Source: Ichthyophis bannanicus (lineage: Eukaryota; Chordata; Amphibia; Gymnophiona; Ichthyophiidae). From it: a DNA stretch of 64,000 bases. The position numbers and the translations under genes are program-made. This document shows positions 18,882 to 31,435 of this stretch, in pieces. Location: NCBI GenBank assembly GCA_033557465.1, contig CM066032.1, forward strand, positions 1,313,878,191-1,313,942,190, in the 5' to 3' direction. Position 1 is the stretch's first letter. Each line of letters opens with the position of its first letter. The notes under the pieces are model-generated. The model had not been told where the DNA came from, did no database searches, and was given only the letters and a program-made list of their open reading frames with translations.

Positions 18882-19990
18882 GGGACAGTTGGCTATGCTC
18901 CTGAGGAACCAGTCAAAAGCCCGCCCCTGATTTGGGCTGTGGGACTGGCTGAGCCTTCTGAGGCTTCTCCCGCCTCTGCTGGCAGAGGACCTGTGCCTTT
19001 GATTGTATATTCTGGGACGCCAGATTGTACCAGTGCAGGTGCGGGTAGAAGGCCTTCTTATCCTGGTACATTTTATGCAAAGGATCCATGGTTTTCCTTG
19101 AGAGCCTGGAGAGAGTCATGTGCTCATTCTCGAGCTCACCCACTTTCTCCTTGACTGGCTTCCTGAAAAGTTGTCTTCACTGCAGGGAACATTAGTCAGT
19201 TTATCCTGAACCTATTACTCCAGGTCAGAGGACTGGAACCAGGCCAGCTGCCATGTGCCAATACCTACTGCCGCTACCCTGCAGGAAGACACAGAGGCAA
19301 TGTACATAGCTCGCACAGCATACTTTGAGCAATCCTTGCTGTGCCTACTGCACCAGGGGAGTGGTCACCACTCCCCTGGTGCAGTTGAGGCAGTCAGAAG
19401 GGACAAAGGTGGCAAAGCTCCACCAGATTCAACATGATGTCCTTCAGGAACATACGAGCCACCAGCATGAAGCCCTGGTAGCACTTTCTCCCAAAGGAGT
19501 CCAGAGTCCTGACATCCCACCCCGAGGGCACTGTGGTGTGAGTCTTGGTGCTCTTCATGTGCTTCATGGCCGACTCAACCACAATGGAGTTGTGCGATAG
19601 CTGGGGCTTCTCAAAGCCTGGTGCCTTCTGGACCCAGTACATCGTGTACATTGCTGAAGGCAGAAACTGTGAGGGGATTTTCCCATAACCGCAGCAGCAG
19701 CCTCTGCAGGATGTGGTGCACTGGCACAGTCACTGCCTCCTTGGGTGCCAACAAATACTGCAAGAGCCCAAGCTCCTCTGATCTTGGCTCATCCTCTGCC
19801 TCAAGAGAGAAGGATATGGCCTTGGCTAAATCCCACGCCATGTCCTAAAAGGACATCTCCTCTGGGGGCGATTTACATCACTCATATGGAGGGGACAGAT
19901 AAGAAGAAAGGTCAGGAGACCTCCTATCCGGAATGGCAGAGCCCTCTTTGGTTCCCCAGTCCTCAGACTTGGAATCAGATAGGAAATGAA
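18882..19990 (-). pseudogene. gag-like remnant of DIRS C
   Basis: The segment 19394-19651 carries KAPGFEKPQLSHNSIVVES and MKHMKSTKTHTTVP, with LARMFLKDIM-like decay. 19611-19841 carries MAWDLAKAISFSLEAEDEP. Both align with the central gag region of copies A, E and I. The N-terminal Cys/His cluster is missing. Confidence 0.65.
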
Positions 19991-20000
19991 AGTAGCGCTG

Positions 20001-20440
20001 GGTTGAAAGGAGCAATTGTCTCTGTTATTTCTCATTGTATCAAAGTGTTTATGCTGCAGAAGTTGGAACTGCTTCTCCTTTAGAAATGCATTGAACTATT
20101 TTTCAGGAAGCTTATTTCTCTGGAACCCACAGTCAACTATGGCTCATTTTCAAACGATGTGTCTTCTAACCAGGGTTTCCTCCAATGCCAAATTTGGTCA
20201 TATTCTGTTGAATTCAGAGTCATTTTTCCCCCCACACAGAGATATTCTCAACCCCTTATGTATAATTTCTTCTGAACATCCATTTGGCTGGAAAGAATAA
20301 GTTACCAACTTTAATATTAGCTACAGGTTGATGGATAAAGTAGATAGTCAAGATAACATATTCAAGGATGCAAAAACAAAATGTGCTGGTTAAATTTTAT
20401 CCTAACTATGCACTTTCATATGGCTACTAACATTAAAAGA
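20001..20440. other. Unassigned AT-rich sequence
   Basis: No coding or repeat signal is recognised between DIRS C and DIRS D. Confidence 0.3.
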
Positions 20441-20630
20441 AGGTAACAGTTTACTTACCAATTAATGTCCTTTCCTTGAGTCCTGCTAGACTAGTCCAGA
20501 CAAGTGGGTTATGTTCCCCTACTAGCAGATTGGTGGAGACAAAGAATCAATGAAAAGCCCAAGTTTTAATAACATCGCTCCCATGCCTCTATCCGACTCA
20601 GCCACCAGAGGTTCTTTCAGTATTCATCCC
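20441..20630 (-). repeat. DIRS D low-coordinate terminal repeat
   Basis: 20478-20630 is inverted relative to about 26740-26893. Shared landmarks are CAATGAAAAGCCCA, CTCCCATGCCTCTATC and CTCAGCCACCAGAGG. Confidence 0.8.
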
Positions 20631-20834
20631 AAAGCATATGGGAGATACAGAGCAAGCCTCACATTACTCATTGTTGCCCACATTTGAGGTTATCAATAGT
20701 AGCGAACTATGTACAGAAAGGTAGAAGCAGAAGGTTGTCAGTAGAAGATGAGCCTGCAGAGTCAAAAACTGAATCATAGTACTGCAGTAGAAAAAAACAG
20801 AGCAATACAGTTTCAGGGGTAGGCCCTGAACTGG

Positions 20835-20925
20835 TTTAGCAGGACTCAAGGAAATTACATTAACTGGTAAGTAAAATGTCACCATCCATATAATCCTGCT
20901 AGACCATCCCAGATAAGTGGGATGT
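20835..20925 (-). repeat. DIRS D internal complementary region
   Basis: TAGCAGGACTCAAGG...GGTAAGTAAA is the reverse complement of the low terminus. The following ATAATCCTGCTAGACCATCC is the reverse complement of the high terminus. It has the same logic as in A with unrelated sequence. Confidence 0.75.
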
Positions 20926-20999
20926 ATCAAAGCTACACCACCACAGGGTGGGAAGAAGACACAGCAGCTCGCAAAACTCTTCATCTGAAGGTCATGTCC

Positions 21000-22400
21000 T
21001 CCCGCATGTGGACATCCAAGCGGTAATGCTTGACAAAAGTGGAAAGTGATGCCCATGTTGCTGCCTGACAAATATCTGCAGGGGCCATCCACTCCACCCA
21101 CAAGCACGCTAGTGCTCAGGTACAATGGGCTTACAAATCCTCTGGAATAGGCCGGTTTTGTAACAGATATATAGCCTCCTTAATTCAGCACCTCAAGGTC
21201 CATTTCGCCTCACCCTTGCACGGGCCAGCAAATAGTACAAAAAGATGGTCTGACTTACAAAAGAAATTTGTAACTTCCAAGTACTGGAGAAGCACCCTCT
21301 GGATCTCCACAAGGTGAAGATCCTTATCCATCCCCTGGCCCTGCTCCTTAGAGAAGGAGGGCAGGCAAACCACCTGGCTCCCATGAAAGGGAGTCAGCAC
21401 TTTAGTCAAGAAGACAGGCACAGGTTGACTGGAAATGGCCTCAGCTGAAAAAGACAGATAAGGATCTTGGCAAGACAAAGACTGCATCTCGGAGATTCAC
21501 CTTGCAGAACAAATCACAACCAAGAAGAGTCTTGGACATCAAATCCTTCAAGGTACATTGCTTCAATGGCTCAAAAAGGGCTACCATAAGGGCCCTGAGC
21601 ACCAGAAATAAATCCCAGGAGGGTATCATTGACCGAAGGGTTGAGGAGGCAGATGTCGAACCTCTTGCAGAAAAACAGGCGATGTCCAGGTGCAAGGCCA
21701 AGGACTTGCCCGCCACTGGACCATGGAAACAGTCTAAAGCTGCTACTTGAACCTTCAGGGAGCTGAGAGGCCCTTGTCCAAGCCATTCTGCAGAAAGGCC
21801 AAAAGGGAGTACACCTTGGCCCGCCCTAGGAGCCAAGTGCCGTGCGCCACACCAGTGCTCAAAGAGGCACCATATTCATAAGTATGCTAGTTTGGTAGAC
21901 CTCCAGGCATCAGGTATAGTAAGATATTATTGCTGGAGAGTAGTCCTTATGCGCTTGCAGTCTCCTTTCAAGAGCCATGTCATAAGCAAAAAAGGGAGCC
22001 AGGTCCTCCAGGACAAATCGGTCCTTGCCACCATAGGCCCCGAGAAAGAGGCATTCGAAGAGGAGGCGCTTGAAAGAGCCTCTCATCATGTCTCCGAGCT
22101 ACACTCTCCGTGGCCAGTCTGGCACCACTAGAACAATCCTGCCCAGATGGCGCTTTATATGCCGAATCACAGGCCCCACCAGGGGCCACAGAGGAAACAC
22201 GTACAGCAGTCATTGACTAGATCAAGTATGGATGAGGGCATCGATGCCTTCAGACCCTATCTCCATGTAGCGACTGAAGAAGCGGCACACTTTGGTACTG
22301 GAGCGGGTCACCATCAGATCCATTTTGGGATGACCCCAGCAGTGCAGAATCAACTGGAATGCCTCTTGACTCCACTCGCCAGGATTCAGGGAGTGTCAGC
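21000..22400 (-). pseudogene. Tyrosine recombinase region of DIRS D (decayed)
   Basis: The minus-strand piece 21441-21836 aligns by pattern with the recombinase of A: SWDLFLVLRAL, ALFEPLKQCTLKDLMSKTLL, where A has DWDLNVVLQRI and FEPMATCHLRFLSWKTLF. Box I follows in a broken frame. The C-terminal catalytic part lies toward 21,000 but is too decayed to read reliably. Confidence 0.55.
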
Positions 22401-22439
22401 TGAGGAAGTCTGCTTCCACACTATCCACTACGGCAATGT

Positions 22440-23960
22440 ACTGAGCTGACAAGGATAGGAGGTTCTTAACCACTCAGGCAAACCGGAGATCCATCTCCAA
22501 GGCCACTCCAATGCTTCTTGTGCAGCCCTGCTGAGTGACATAAGCCAACGCTGTGGCATGGTCTACAAACACTAATACCCTGGCCCACAACCAGGGGCTG
22601 GAAATGCAGAAGAGCCAACCTGATGTCTCTCGCCTTGAGACAGTTGATGGATCACACTGCTTCTCTACGGTCTCAGCAATAGGCTCCCCAGCTCGAGAGA
22701 CTGGCATCCGTCATCAGCAGAATCCAAGAAAAATGTCCAGTGGAAAGCTTTTCCTCAGATGACAGGGCTGCCCCAACCACCACAGGCTGGACTTCACCAT
22801 CAACGACAGCAAAAGCCTGCTCTCGAACGCCTGAGAACTCGGGAGCCATCGAGTCAACAAGAACCGCATGTGAGCATGCACCCATGGGACCATCTTTATG
22901 GTCGCTGTCATCACTTTGAGGAGCTGAAGATAATCCCAGATTCTGAGGGCCTGCTGTGCAGAGAAGAGTCCCAGGTAAGTCAACAGTCTTCTGACTTTCT
23001 CCTCTGGCAGGAAAACTCTGCCCACTTGAGTGTCAGAACATGCTCTCATACTCCAACGACTGGGAATGCAAAAGCTGGCTTCTTTCTGAATGAAGATGCT
23101 TCTGACAGGGAAGGGGCCCGGATGAGCCAGTCATCCAGATAAGGATGGACACAGATTCCTCCATCACCACCATGACCTTGGAGAACATCTTCGAAGCAGT
23201 GGAGAGCCCGAAAGGATGGTGAACTGATAGTGAGTACCAAGCACGGCAAAATGCAGATACCTCTGCTGATCTGCCCGGATCGGGATATCAAAATACACCT
23301 TGGCCAGATCCAGAGAAGTCAAGAACTCTCCTTGGCGCACTGCTTGAATTACAGAGCGCAAGGTTTCCATCTGAAAATGCAGGACACACAAGTGTTCACT
23401 GACCCCTTTGAGGTCCACAATGGGCAGGAAGGACCATCCTTGTTTGGCACCACAAAGTAGATGGAGTATCTGCTCTTGCCCCACTCATCTAGAGGGACAG
23501 GCACCATCCCCTTCAGGTGAAGGAACTTGTCCAAGGCAGTCCGCACTGCGACACCTTTGATCGCAGACCCACAAGGGGAGATGATGAAGGCATCAGGAAT
23601 CAGCTCCTTGCATTCCAGGACATAGCCAAATTGAATGGTGCCTAGCACCCAGCGATCCTTGGTAACCCAGACCCATTCCTGAAAAAAAGGTGAAGCCTTC
23701 TGCCCACTGGAGGTACCAGGGAATGTGCCCCCAAACCTTCATTGCATGGCCTGGGAGGGTCCTTCTCTGAAGGGAGCCATGCCCCTGGGTCCACATACTC
23801 CACGAAAGGACTGAGAATGAGCCTGTGGCCCTGAAACAAAGGGGACGAAAGGTTTTCCTGGTCAGTAATGACGATAGTCCCAAGAACCCTGGGAATCTGC
23901 CAGCACGCCCTTGCTGGTTGGGCAGAGGCTGATGAGAAAGGGCTATTGCCTGCTTCACAA
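22440..23960 (-). pseudogene. RT/RNase H of DIRS D (decayed)
   Basis: The polymerase box is kept in VHPYLDDWLIRAPS (23046-23291). The upstream motif A region reads FLTSLDLAKVYFDIPI (23164-23484). RNase H remnants include VLVFVDHATALAYVTQQG (22474-22707) and MTDASLSSWGAY (near 22690). The RT N-terminus reads YSIYFVVPNKDG. Frame breaks separate all of these. Confidence 0.7.
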
Positions 23961-26350
23961 GCCTCTGGACCTTTCTTCCAAGAGGCAGTAGGATTTGGCC
24001 TTGCCCAGGTCCTTCAAACGTTTCTCCAAATCTGATCCAAAGAGGCCAGTTGAACCAACCAGGCTTTGGAGGATGTGTCCGCCGCCCAGTGATGGAGCTG
24101 GGTCCGCTGCCATAACACAGTAGTCAGGGCAACATACCGGGCCACCAGGCTCACCAGGTCATACATGGCATCAGTTAAGGAAGGCCGTAGCTGACTTCAA
24201 GAGAGAAACAGTATCAGGCGGAAGAGACTGAATCCACTGCAGCAGGGCTCGAGAAGTCAAGCTGGTGCATACCTCCTGCTGTAGAATAACTGCCACCATG
24301 GCAAGCTTCTACAGCAAGGTATCAACCTTGTGGTCTAGACATCCTGAAGGCCAATCCGCCTTCCACAGGAATGGTGGTCTGTCTGGCAACCTCCATGACT
24401 TGTGCATCCACCTTGGGATCATCAAACCACTCACCCACTCCTTCTCTGGGAGACTGTAGATTTTCTAATAGACCCTTAAACTTTTAGGCAGGGAGTTGGG
24501 TGAGTACCACTCGGACCGGATCATATCTTTGATCACCTCTGGGAATGGAAAGACAAAAGTGGATTTCTATACTCCTTGAAGAAGCAAGTGTAGTGTTGGC
24601 TCCTGCTCTGTGCTGGAAGCATCTGCCAAGTTCTAGGTGAATGAGACCCTAGAAATCATAGTTAACATAGTAAATGACAGCAGATAAAGACCAGCACGGT
24701 CCATCTAGTCTGCCCAGTAAGATGGCAAGAGTAGGTGCACCTGCCGCTCCGTGCAGGCCATTCCTCCCCGTGTCTTTGTTTAGGGGTGAACACACCGCTC
24801 CGTGTAGGATGCCCCTGTTTGTTGAGAAATTAGATAGTTAAGTTTATTTTGATTTTATCCTGTTGCTATAAAGGGATCCACTGTGTCTGTCCCATGTCAT
24901 TTTGAATTCTTTCACTGTATTTGCCCCCACTTCCATTGGGAAGGCATTCCAAGCATTTGCCACCCATTCAGTGAAAAAGTATTTCCAAACATTGCCTTTC
25001 AATTTACCCCGTTGCAGCTTCATGTTATGCCCTCTAGTTTTACAGCTTCCCCATCTTTGGAAGAGGTTTGTTTGTTCATTATATCTCTTTAAGTATTTAA
25101 ATGTCCGAATCATATCTCCCCTATACATCCTCTCCTCCAGAGTGTACATATTTAGGTCTTCAAGTCTCTTCTCATAAGGCTTCTGACGCAGGCTCCAAAT
25201 AATTTTGGTTGCCTTCCTCTGGACATTTTCCAGTATTTTTACATCCTTTGCAAGATATGGTCTCCAAAACTGAACACAGTATTCCAATTGAGGCCTCACC
25301 AGTGACTTATACAGTGGCATTAGTATCTCTTCCTTTCTGCTGATAATTCCTCTTTGTATTCAACCCAACATCCTCCTGTTTTTTGCCACTGCCTTGTCAC
25401 ACTGTTTTGCCACCTTGAGATCCTCAGAAATAATCATACCAAGGTCCTTCTCCTGGTCCGTGCATACCAACCTCTCGCCCCCTATCGTGTACATTTCCCT
25501 TGGATTTCTGCTTCCCAAATCAACGTTGCCAGTTCCTCCATCTGGAACAGGTGGATCATGCTGATCTCTTCATAGTCTTCTGAAGGTGATAGGAGGTCCT
25601 CCTCTACATCTGAGCCCAAGACCGATTCATCTGGGTCCAAGGCACAGTCAACATTTCGAACAGTTCTCCCAAGTGTTCACCAGTTTCAGGGAGTGTCCCA
25701 CACTGTGGAAGTTTAGCTAAAGGCAATCAAACAGGACTTCTGCTTCCAGCCTGTCCAGTACGAGACTGCATCTGAGGGCACCCGGGAGGCTGCAGGGTCT
25801 GAATTTCAATGCCAGAAGGACCAGGCCTGTTGCAAAAAAGGAAAATAATTTTGGGGAGGACAATCCAGACTCCAGAAGCTCTCCTCTCAGAAAAGACTCC
25901 TCGACACCAGGAGGCATAGCTGCCGCAGATCCCTTAGTGGATGATGAGCAGGCTGAGAGGGGGAAAGCATGCCCTACAGGGACAACTCAGAGACTGCTAT
26001 ACAGGAAAGGTAGAGTCCAGAATCCAAGGATGAGGCTCCTCGCTTGCCACAGGTCAAACAATGTTTCCTGGACGATGACAAAGACAGTTAGGGGTACCAC
26101 CAGAGCGCATGTTAAAGCTGCGTTGGCCTGCAAGCATGCATTAACTGTACTTTTAGAGAACGTTCATTAAGGTGCTAGGGAAGGAGTATGCATTTGAGCT
26201 GCTTGGGCAGACCCATGATCCCCAAGCACACAATAGGCAAAACATGAAGAAAATGATGGGAAACCTCCAGAGTGCCAATGGTCACTAGCAGTCCACCCCA
26301 AATTGTGTCCCTCAGAGATGGAACCAGGTGCCCCCAAAAAGGACAATGAC
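23961..26350 (-). pseudogene. gag-like remnant of DIRS D, split by LINE
   Basis: By position this is gag. Near 26,180-26,240 (minus) the reading AYCVLGDHGSAQAAQM recalls the CLRCLGPDH part of the Cys/His cluster in the other families. The rest is decayed and interrupted at 24656-25505 by a LINE. Confidence 0.45.
24656..25505 (-). mobile_element. CR1-like LINE 3' end nested in DIRS D
   Basis: The minus-strand reading 25320-24844 (158 codons) is the RT C-terminal part: MPLYKSLVRPQLEYCVQFW, then GDMIRTFKYLKRY and FFTEWVANAWNAFP. Upstream, 25330-25505 reads EKDLGMIISEDLKVAK. The 3' UTR ends AGTAAATGACAGCAG when read on plus. It is 5' truncated, inserted after D, and differs from the 38.7-kb LINE in its UTR. 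Confidence 0.8.
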
Positions 26351-26440
26351 AAGGTCAAGCCTTGGTACTCAGCAGCACTGTGTGAAAGGTGGCTGGCAGA
26401 CAGATCTCACCAAGAGCCTTCTGCGATCTTCGGGAGAGAG

Positions 26441-26441
<1 letters not shown>

Positions 26442-26471
<30 letters not shown>
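26442..26471. repeat. Thirty-G homopolymer
   Basis: Thirty consecutive G residues follow GAGAGAGC, within DIRS D gag near its 5' end. Possible slippage expansion and G-quadruplex former; the length may be an assembly estimate. Confidence 0.85.
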
Positions 26472-26472
<1 letters not shown>

Positions 26473-26739
26473 AAGGAGGGGTGAGGGGATGCTGAGGCTG
26501 CTGTACTCTTCCAGATTCTTCCAATTTGTGCATGTTAAGAGCATGGAGCTGAACCAATTTTCCCTCCTCCTATGGCTACCAAAAAGACTGTAGTCTAGTG
26601 GAGCCTCCCATATCATGTTCAAGTTAGAGTCACTGCTTTAGGGCTTAAGGTAGGAGCTCATAAGCGGTTAATCAATCTCTTTTCCTTTCAATCTTCAGAT
26701 TTTCTATGGAGAGGAGAAAATCTATCCACCATCTGCTGG

Positions 26740-26900
26740 AGACAAAGAAATACTGGTGACCTCTGGTGGCTGAGCCAGATAGAGGCATGGGAGTGATGTC
26801 ATTGAAACCTGGGCTTTTCATTGGTTCTTTGTATTCATCAATCTACTGGTAGGGAACACAACCCATTTGTCTGGACTGGTCTAGCAGGACAATATGGAAT
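26740..26900 (-). repeat. DIRS D high-coordinate terminal repeat
   Basis: This is the inverted partner of 20478-20630. It lies 5' of gag and ends near GCAGGACAATATGGA. Confidence 0.75.
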
Positions 26901-27838
26901 ATAAACGTAATTCCAGTCAAAATAATCTAGTCTTTCTCCTTTTTAGGCCTTCCCTATAGCTTTCAAAGAAAAGTAAACTAGATGCTCTGAATGCTCTTCC
27001 TAGTTCCACTATAAGCTCCTGGTATTTACGAAACCAGCTGAAAGCAAAATCAGGACTACGTGCTCACAGAATAACTTGAAACTGCCTCTTAACCTACTAC
27101 CCTGGGACCCCAAATTACTTGATTTATAGAAAATCACCTCGTGCACAAGTTTGGTTTTGTGTAGTATTTCTTGCTGACAAAATGAAAAGAACTGACTGCC
27201 AGAGGAACAAGAGCATGACATTTTGTATTTATTTCCTCAGTTCTCATTCTTGTGTTTCTTGATACTCATTTTCTCTTATGAAAAAAAATACAGGAAGCAC
27301 CCACAGGAGAAAGGAACATAGCCATAAATTTGGACTAGCTTGAACTATTTGGCTGTGTAGAGCATCATTTGTGTTAACTAGCTACACTGAAATTTACTGG
27401 AATGCATGAATTGCTACATCAAACATTTACAATATACTGTTAAACTGCATTCACAGTAAGTTTATGGCAACCACTGTAATTATCATTTATTCACGCAGGG
27501 TAACTATGCAAATAGAGTGGGTGTGGGAAATCACAATGAACAAATGAAAAATGTTTAGAGATAAATATAACAAATTTCTACTAAAGTTATTTCATGGAAG
27601 ATAAGCAGATGCATTACTGTGCATGAGAGAAATTATGGCTTTCTATTTCAACAACATATTTTTATTTCAATTGATAATTAAGGCAATCCAATGGGACAAA
27701 TTGCTCACATGTAAACACTGATATTTGGATTAACCTAGCTAAGGCTAAATCTATTTCAGAAAGGATCTTGGAACCAGGTGCAAAAAACACATACCCAAGA
27801 AAAAGTACTTGGCTATTACTGTAGCCAGATGGGCCAGT
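26901..27838. other. Unassigned AT-rich sequence
   Basis: No gene, RNA or recognised repeat is seen. Confidence 0.3.
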
Positions 27839-28185
27839 AAAGCATAGTTACAGGTGATCCCCGGGAACAACAGGAATTTAGTCTTCACACATGGGTGACA
27901 TCGGTACTAACAGAGGCCACTAGGGAATGCTCCCCATCGTCCAATAGGAAAGCCTTTGGAAGCAGTCCACTGCATCTTCATCGCTGCCTTCCCAACTCCC
28001 TTCTTCTCAGTTGAGTTTGTAGCTGAGAAAAGGAGAGTAAGAGAGAAAACCTCACAACTCCTGGGGGAGGAGGGTGAGCTGTGAAGACTAAATTCCTACT
28101 GTTCCCGGAGATCACCTGTTACAGGCAAGTAACTACACTATCTCCAGGAACAAGCAGGAATGTAGTCTTCACTTATGGGACCTCC

Positions 28186-29400
28186 CTAGCTCCCAGATGA
28201 AGTGACCTCAGAATTGGTAGATGTTCGCCTCAGAGTCGACATGATGAGGTCATGGATTTCACCTGGATCTCTAATATCTTCAAAATCTGGGACGAAGGGT
28301 AGGAGTTGCATCAGTGCTGGAAAACAGCCTGACCAAACATGGCATCCCGACAGGAGTCCTTGTCCAGACAATAATGGGCAGCAAAGGTATGGACAGAAGA
28401 TCAAGTTGCTGCTTTGCAAATTTCATCTATGGCTACTGAGCATAGGTTTGCCATCACACAAACATTGTGATTAGTGACATGCCCTTCCAGAGTGTCCTGC
28501 TTTGTCATAAGCAAATGAAATGCAGTCTGCCATCCATCTAGAGAGCATATGTTTAGAGACAGTTAATCCCAGGTAACTGGGGTCAAAAGAGATGAACAAC
28601 TGTGAGGTTTTACGATGACCTTAAGTCCTTTGGAGGTAAAAAGCCAACACACGCTTGCAGTCAAGAGTGTGTATGATTGCTTCTGCTCTAGATGCATGCG
28701 GCTTAAGAAAGACAACTGGAAGGTAAAATGACTGATTTAGATGGAAAGACGACACCACTTTTGGCATAAAGTGTGGGTGAGTCCGAAAGACTACTTTGTC
28801 ATGGTGGAAGCGGGTATAGGGAGGATCCGCCATCCAAGCCTGAAGCTCACTAATGTGTCTAGCTGAAGTGAGGGCAATTAGATCACCTTCCATGAAAGGA
28901 ACTTAAGTGAGGTCATGGCTAATGGTTCAAAGAGCGGCTTGAGAAGCTGCGTTAGAACATTGAGGTCCAAAGCTACCGGGGGTGGCTTAATGTGAGGTTT
29001 GGACCACAGGAGACCTCACATGAAACATGCCACTAGCAGTCATGAGGAGATGGGCTGTCCATCAAGCAGATGATGAGAGGCCACAATGGTACTAAGGTGG
29101 ACTCTCACCAAATTTGTCTTTAGACATGTCAAGAACAGGAGGGGAGGATACTGAAGGAGTGACTCCACTGGAGCAGAAAAAAGGATTGAGATCCTTCTGG
29201 GAATACCAGACCAAAAATCTACACCACTTAAAAGCATATGAATGTCTGGTGGAGGCCTTTCTAGAAGCTAAGAGGATTTCCTTAACCTCTTGAGAAAGAT
29301 CAAAACCCTTTAAGGCTATGCGCTCAGCAGCCAAGCTGTGAGGTAGAGCGACTGTGGATTGGGATAGAGTAGTGAGCTGTTGTCCTGAGAGAGGAGATCA
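28186..29400 (-). pseudogene. Tyrosine recombinase of DIRS F (decayed)
   Basis: The piece 28621-28893 contains ALTSARHISELQAW, where the box I Arg has become His (codon at 28855-28857, a CpG-type change). 29092-29334 has ASRKASTRHSYAFKWCRF of the core-binding part. The C-terminal 28186-28560 is broken. It is inactive by loss of the catalytic Arg and by frameshifts. Confidence 0.75.
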
Positions 29401-31128
29401 AGTGTGTATCCCAATCAGAGAGGATGAGTCTGAGTCAGATGTAGCAGCAGTGGGAACCACGATTGCCTCAGCCAGTGATGGGCTATGAGAATCATGGAAC
29501 CCTTGTTGGTCTGAAGCTTGAAAAGCATCCTGGGAATAAGGGGTATGGGAGGGAATGCATAAGCAGACCCAGTGCAGGTGGAAGGCATCTACCTGTTGAT
29601 TGGGGATGTGGGAGTCCCTGTGCAGAAACAAGGAAGCTTGGCATTCTGCGGGTCACAAACAGATCTATGTCTGGAGTTTCCCAGGTCTGGAAGATGTAGG
29701 ACACAGTGTCCAGATGGAGAGACCATTCGTAGGGAAGAAGGATGTGACTCAGTCTGTCTGCCAAGATATTGGATTTTCCCAGAAGGTACACCATTTGTAG
29801 GTGGATCTGATGCGCAATGGCAAAGGACTAGCAGTGGATCGTCTCCTCACAGAGGGCCCAAGAGCCCGTTTCCCCCTGTTTGTTCACACAGAACATGGCA
29901 ACCTGATTGTCTGCCCTGACTAGGACCTATTGTGCTGTGAATGGTGTTGGAATGCCTGGAGGGCATTGAAGATAGCCTGAAGTTCCAGGAGACTGATCTG
30001 GAGTTATGAATCCTCAACCATCCAGAGTTCCTGTGTAGTCAGGTTGCACAGATGGGCTCCCCAACCCCGCTTGAAGGCATCTGTTGTCAGGGTGCATTGA
30101 CATTGAGGCATCTGAAAAGGTGACCCTATGAGCAGATTTTTTGGAGAACACCACCACTGAAGGGATGTGGTTAAGCAGGCAATGACGTGGATCCTGTCCC
30201 TGAGATGGCCTGAAGCCTGCTTCTACTGGGAGGCCAGAGTCCACTGGGCTATCCACATATGTAGTCAGGCATGTAGGACGATATGCACTGTAGAGGCCAT
30301 GTACCCAAGGAGCTGTAGCATCTCTCGTGCTGTCAGATGGTCTCTTAGGAGCAGCTAGGACGCTAGTTCTACTAGACGAGTAAAAAAGAGCTGGGCAGAA
30401 ATGTCCTGGACTGCTGGATGTCTAGCAGGGCTCCAATGAACTCGAGTCTGAGTTGGAGTGAGATGGGATTTTGGGACGTTTATAACAAATCCCAAGTTCT
30501 GTAGTATTGTTATGGTACGATGCAAGGACAGCAACACCTCTTGGGAGGTTCTGCCTTTATTATCGAGTCGTCTAAGTTGGGGAAGACGAATATCCCCAGA
30601 GCTCTTAGATATGAGGCTATGACCCCCATGCACTTTGTGAAGATTCCCGGGGCAGCATAGATACCCCCTGCACCCTAGATGGATAAGGATATGTGTGTAC
30701 GCTTCGTTTAGATCTAGAGAACTGAGCCAGTCCTGACTCTGGAGATAGGGAAGAAGAATCCCAAGAGAGGTCATTTTGAACTTCTCGTGGACTAGAAACC
30801 TTTGAGGTTTCTGCGGTCCAGAATGGGCCTGTACCCTCCGGTTTTCTTTAGAATGAGAAAGTAGGGAGAATAAAAGCCCACTCCCTGCTCAGATGCTGGG
30901 ACCTCTTCTATGGTGCCCTGAAACAGAAGTGAGAACACCTCGTCTTTCAGAAGAGCAGTGAGAGGGGGTTGTGTTTGATACTCCCCCTTGAATGTGGAGG
31001 GGGACAGAGCTTGCAGGTGAAGTCTGTATCCCTCCTGAACTATGGCAAGTGTCTACTGTTCTGAGATAGTGGTCTTTTTTTTGCTGGAGGAGTATACCAT
31101 TAAAACTGAAAAAACCTCCACATTGCAA
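29400..31128 (-). pseudogene. RT/RNase H/Dam-like gene of DIRS F (decayed)
   Basis: Readable parts are the Dam-like DIDLFVTRRM (29492-29794), YLLGKSNILADRLSHIL of RNase H, motif A region SSLDLNEAYTHILIH (30355-30774), a polymerase box that reads as PNLDDS, and a GFYSPYFLI-type stretch near 30,870. Tyr of YLDD is changed to Asn. Multiple frameshifts occur. Confidence 0.7.
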
Positions 31129-31364
31129 CTTGAAAGCTTGAATTGTAACTAAATAGTGACGTGCAGATATCTAAGAATAATTATGCACTCTTCAAAAATC
31201 AGTATTTACTGTTTAAGATGTACTTTCTAATAATCAAAGGTCTCAGCTCTAATAGGAAGCCAATAGACTTAACTAATCGTCTAGTGGACTTATATCCTTA
31301 TTCACATCAGCGACCTTGTTTCAGAAGAGTGTAAATCAAAAATTGTTCAAAAATTGTTAATTAT
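31129..31364. other. Unassigned AT-rich spacer between F and E
   Basis: This shows no similarity to DIRS coding sequence by eye. It could be filler DNA at the insertion or rearrangement junction. Confidence 0.3.
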
Positions 31365-31433
31365 TAAAGTGCTTAACTTTCAGGAGAATTGGGCTTAAAG
31401 CAAGCCCAATTCTCCTGAAAATTAAGCACTTTA
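31365..31433. repeat. Near-perfect hairpin: 32-bp arms, 5-nt loop
   Basis: The left arm 31365-31396 and right arm 31402-31433 are reverse complements with one mismatch; the loop is AAAGC. It abuts the truncated recombinase end of DIRS E. It could be a template-switch foldback made at the break, or a tiny MITE or small-RNA-like hairpin. Confidence 0.85.
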
Positions 31434-31435
31434 AG

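Larger units (their letters stand above)
15758..20000 (-). mobile_element. DIRS copy C, old divergent subfamily, no termini
   Basis: It starts within its internal complementary region (15765-15860, TTGTGAGGACTTATTCC...) and runs through YR, RNase H/RT and part of gag. It fades out near 19,870-20,000 without a terminal repeat. Many stops and frameshifts are present. It serves as the empty-site paralogue for the I insertion in H (17217-17250). Confidence 0.75.
20441..26900 (-). mobile_element. DIRS copy D, distinct family, with nested LINE
   Basis: It has termini unlike those of A-C or E-J. Low-end TCCTGCTAGACTAGTCCAGA pairs with high-end TCTGGACTGGTCTAGCAGGA. The internal complementary region is at about 20835-20925. 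YR, RT/RNase H and gag are decayed, and a CR1-like LINE of about 850 bp sits in gag. Without the LINE it is about 5.6 kb, a full-length size. Confidence 0.8.
27839..31128 (-). mobile_element. DIRS copy F, low-coordinate part (split by E)
   Basis: The terminus begins AAAGCATAGTTACAGG at 27839. The internal complementary region is about 28082-28182 and encodes GGAGATAGTGTAGTTAC. YR, RNase H and RT follow. The gene order breaks off in the RT N-terminus at about 31,128 and resumes in gag at about 36,650, with E and about 310 bp of other sequence between. F and J form one subfamily. Confidence 0.8.

Noticed and set aside
26369..26622. Proline-rich minus-strand frames
   Set aside because: They are translations of the G30 run and its purine-rich surroundings.
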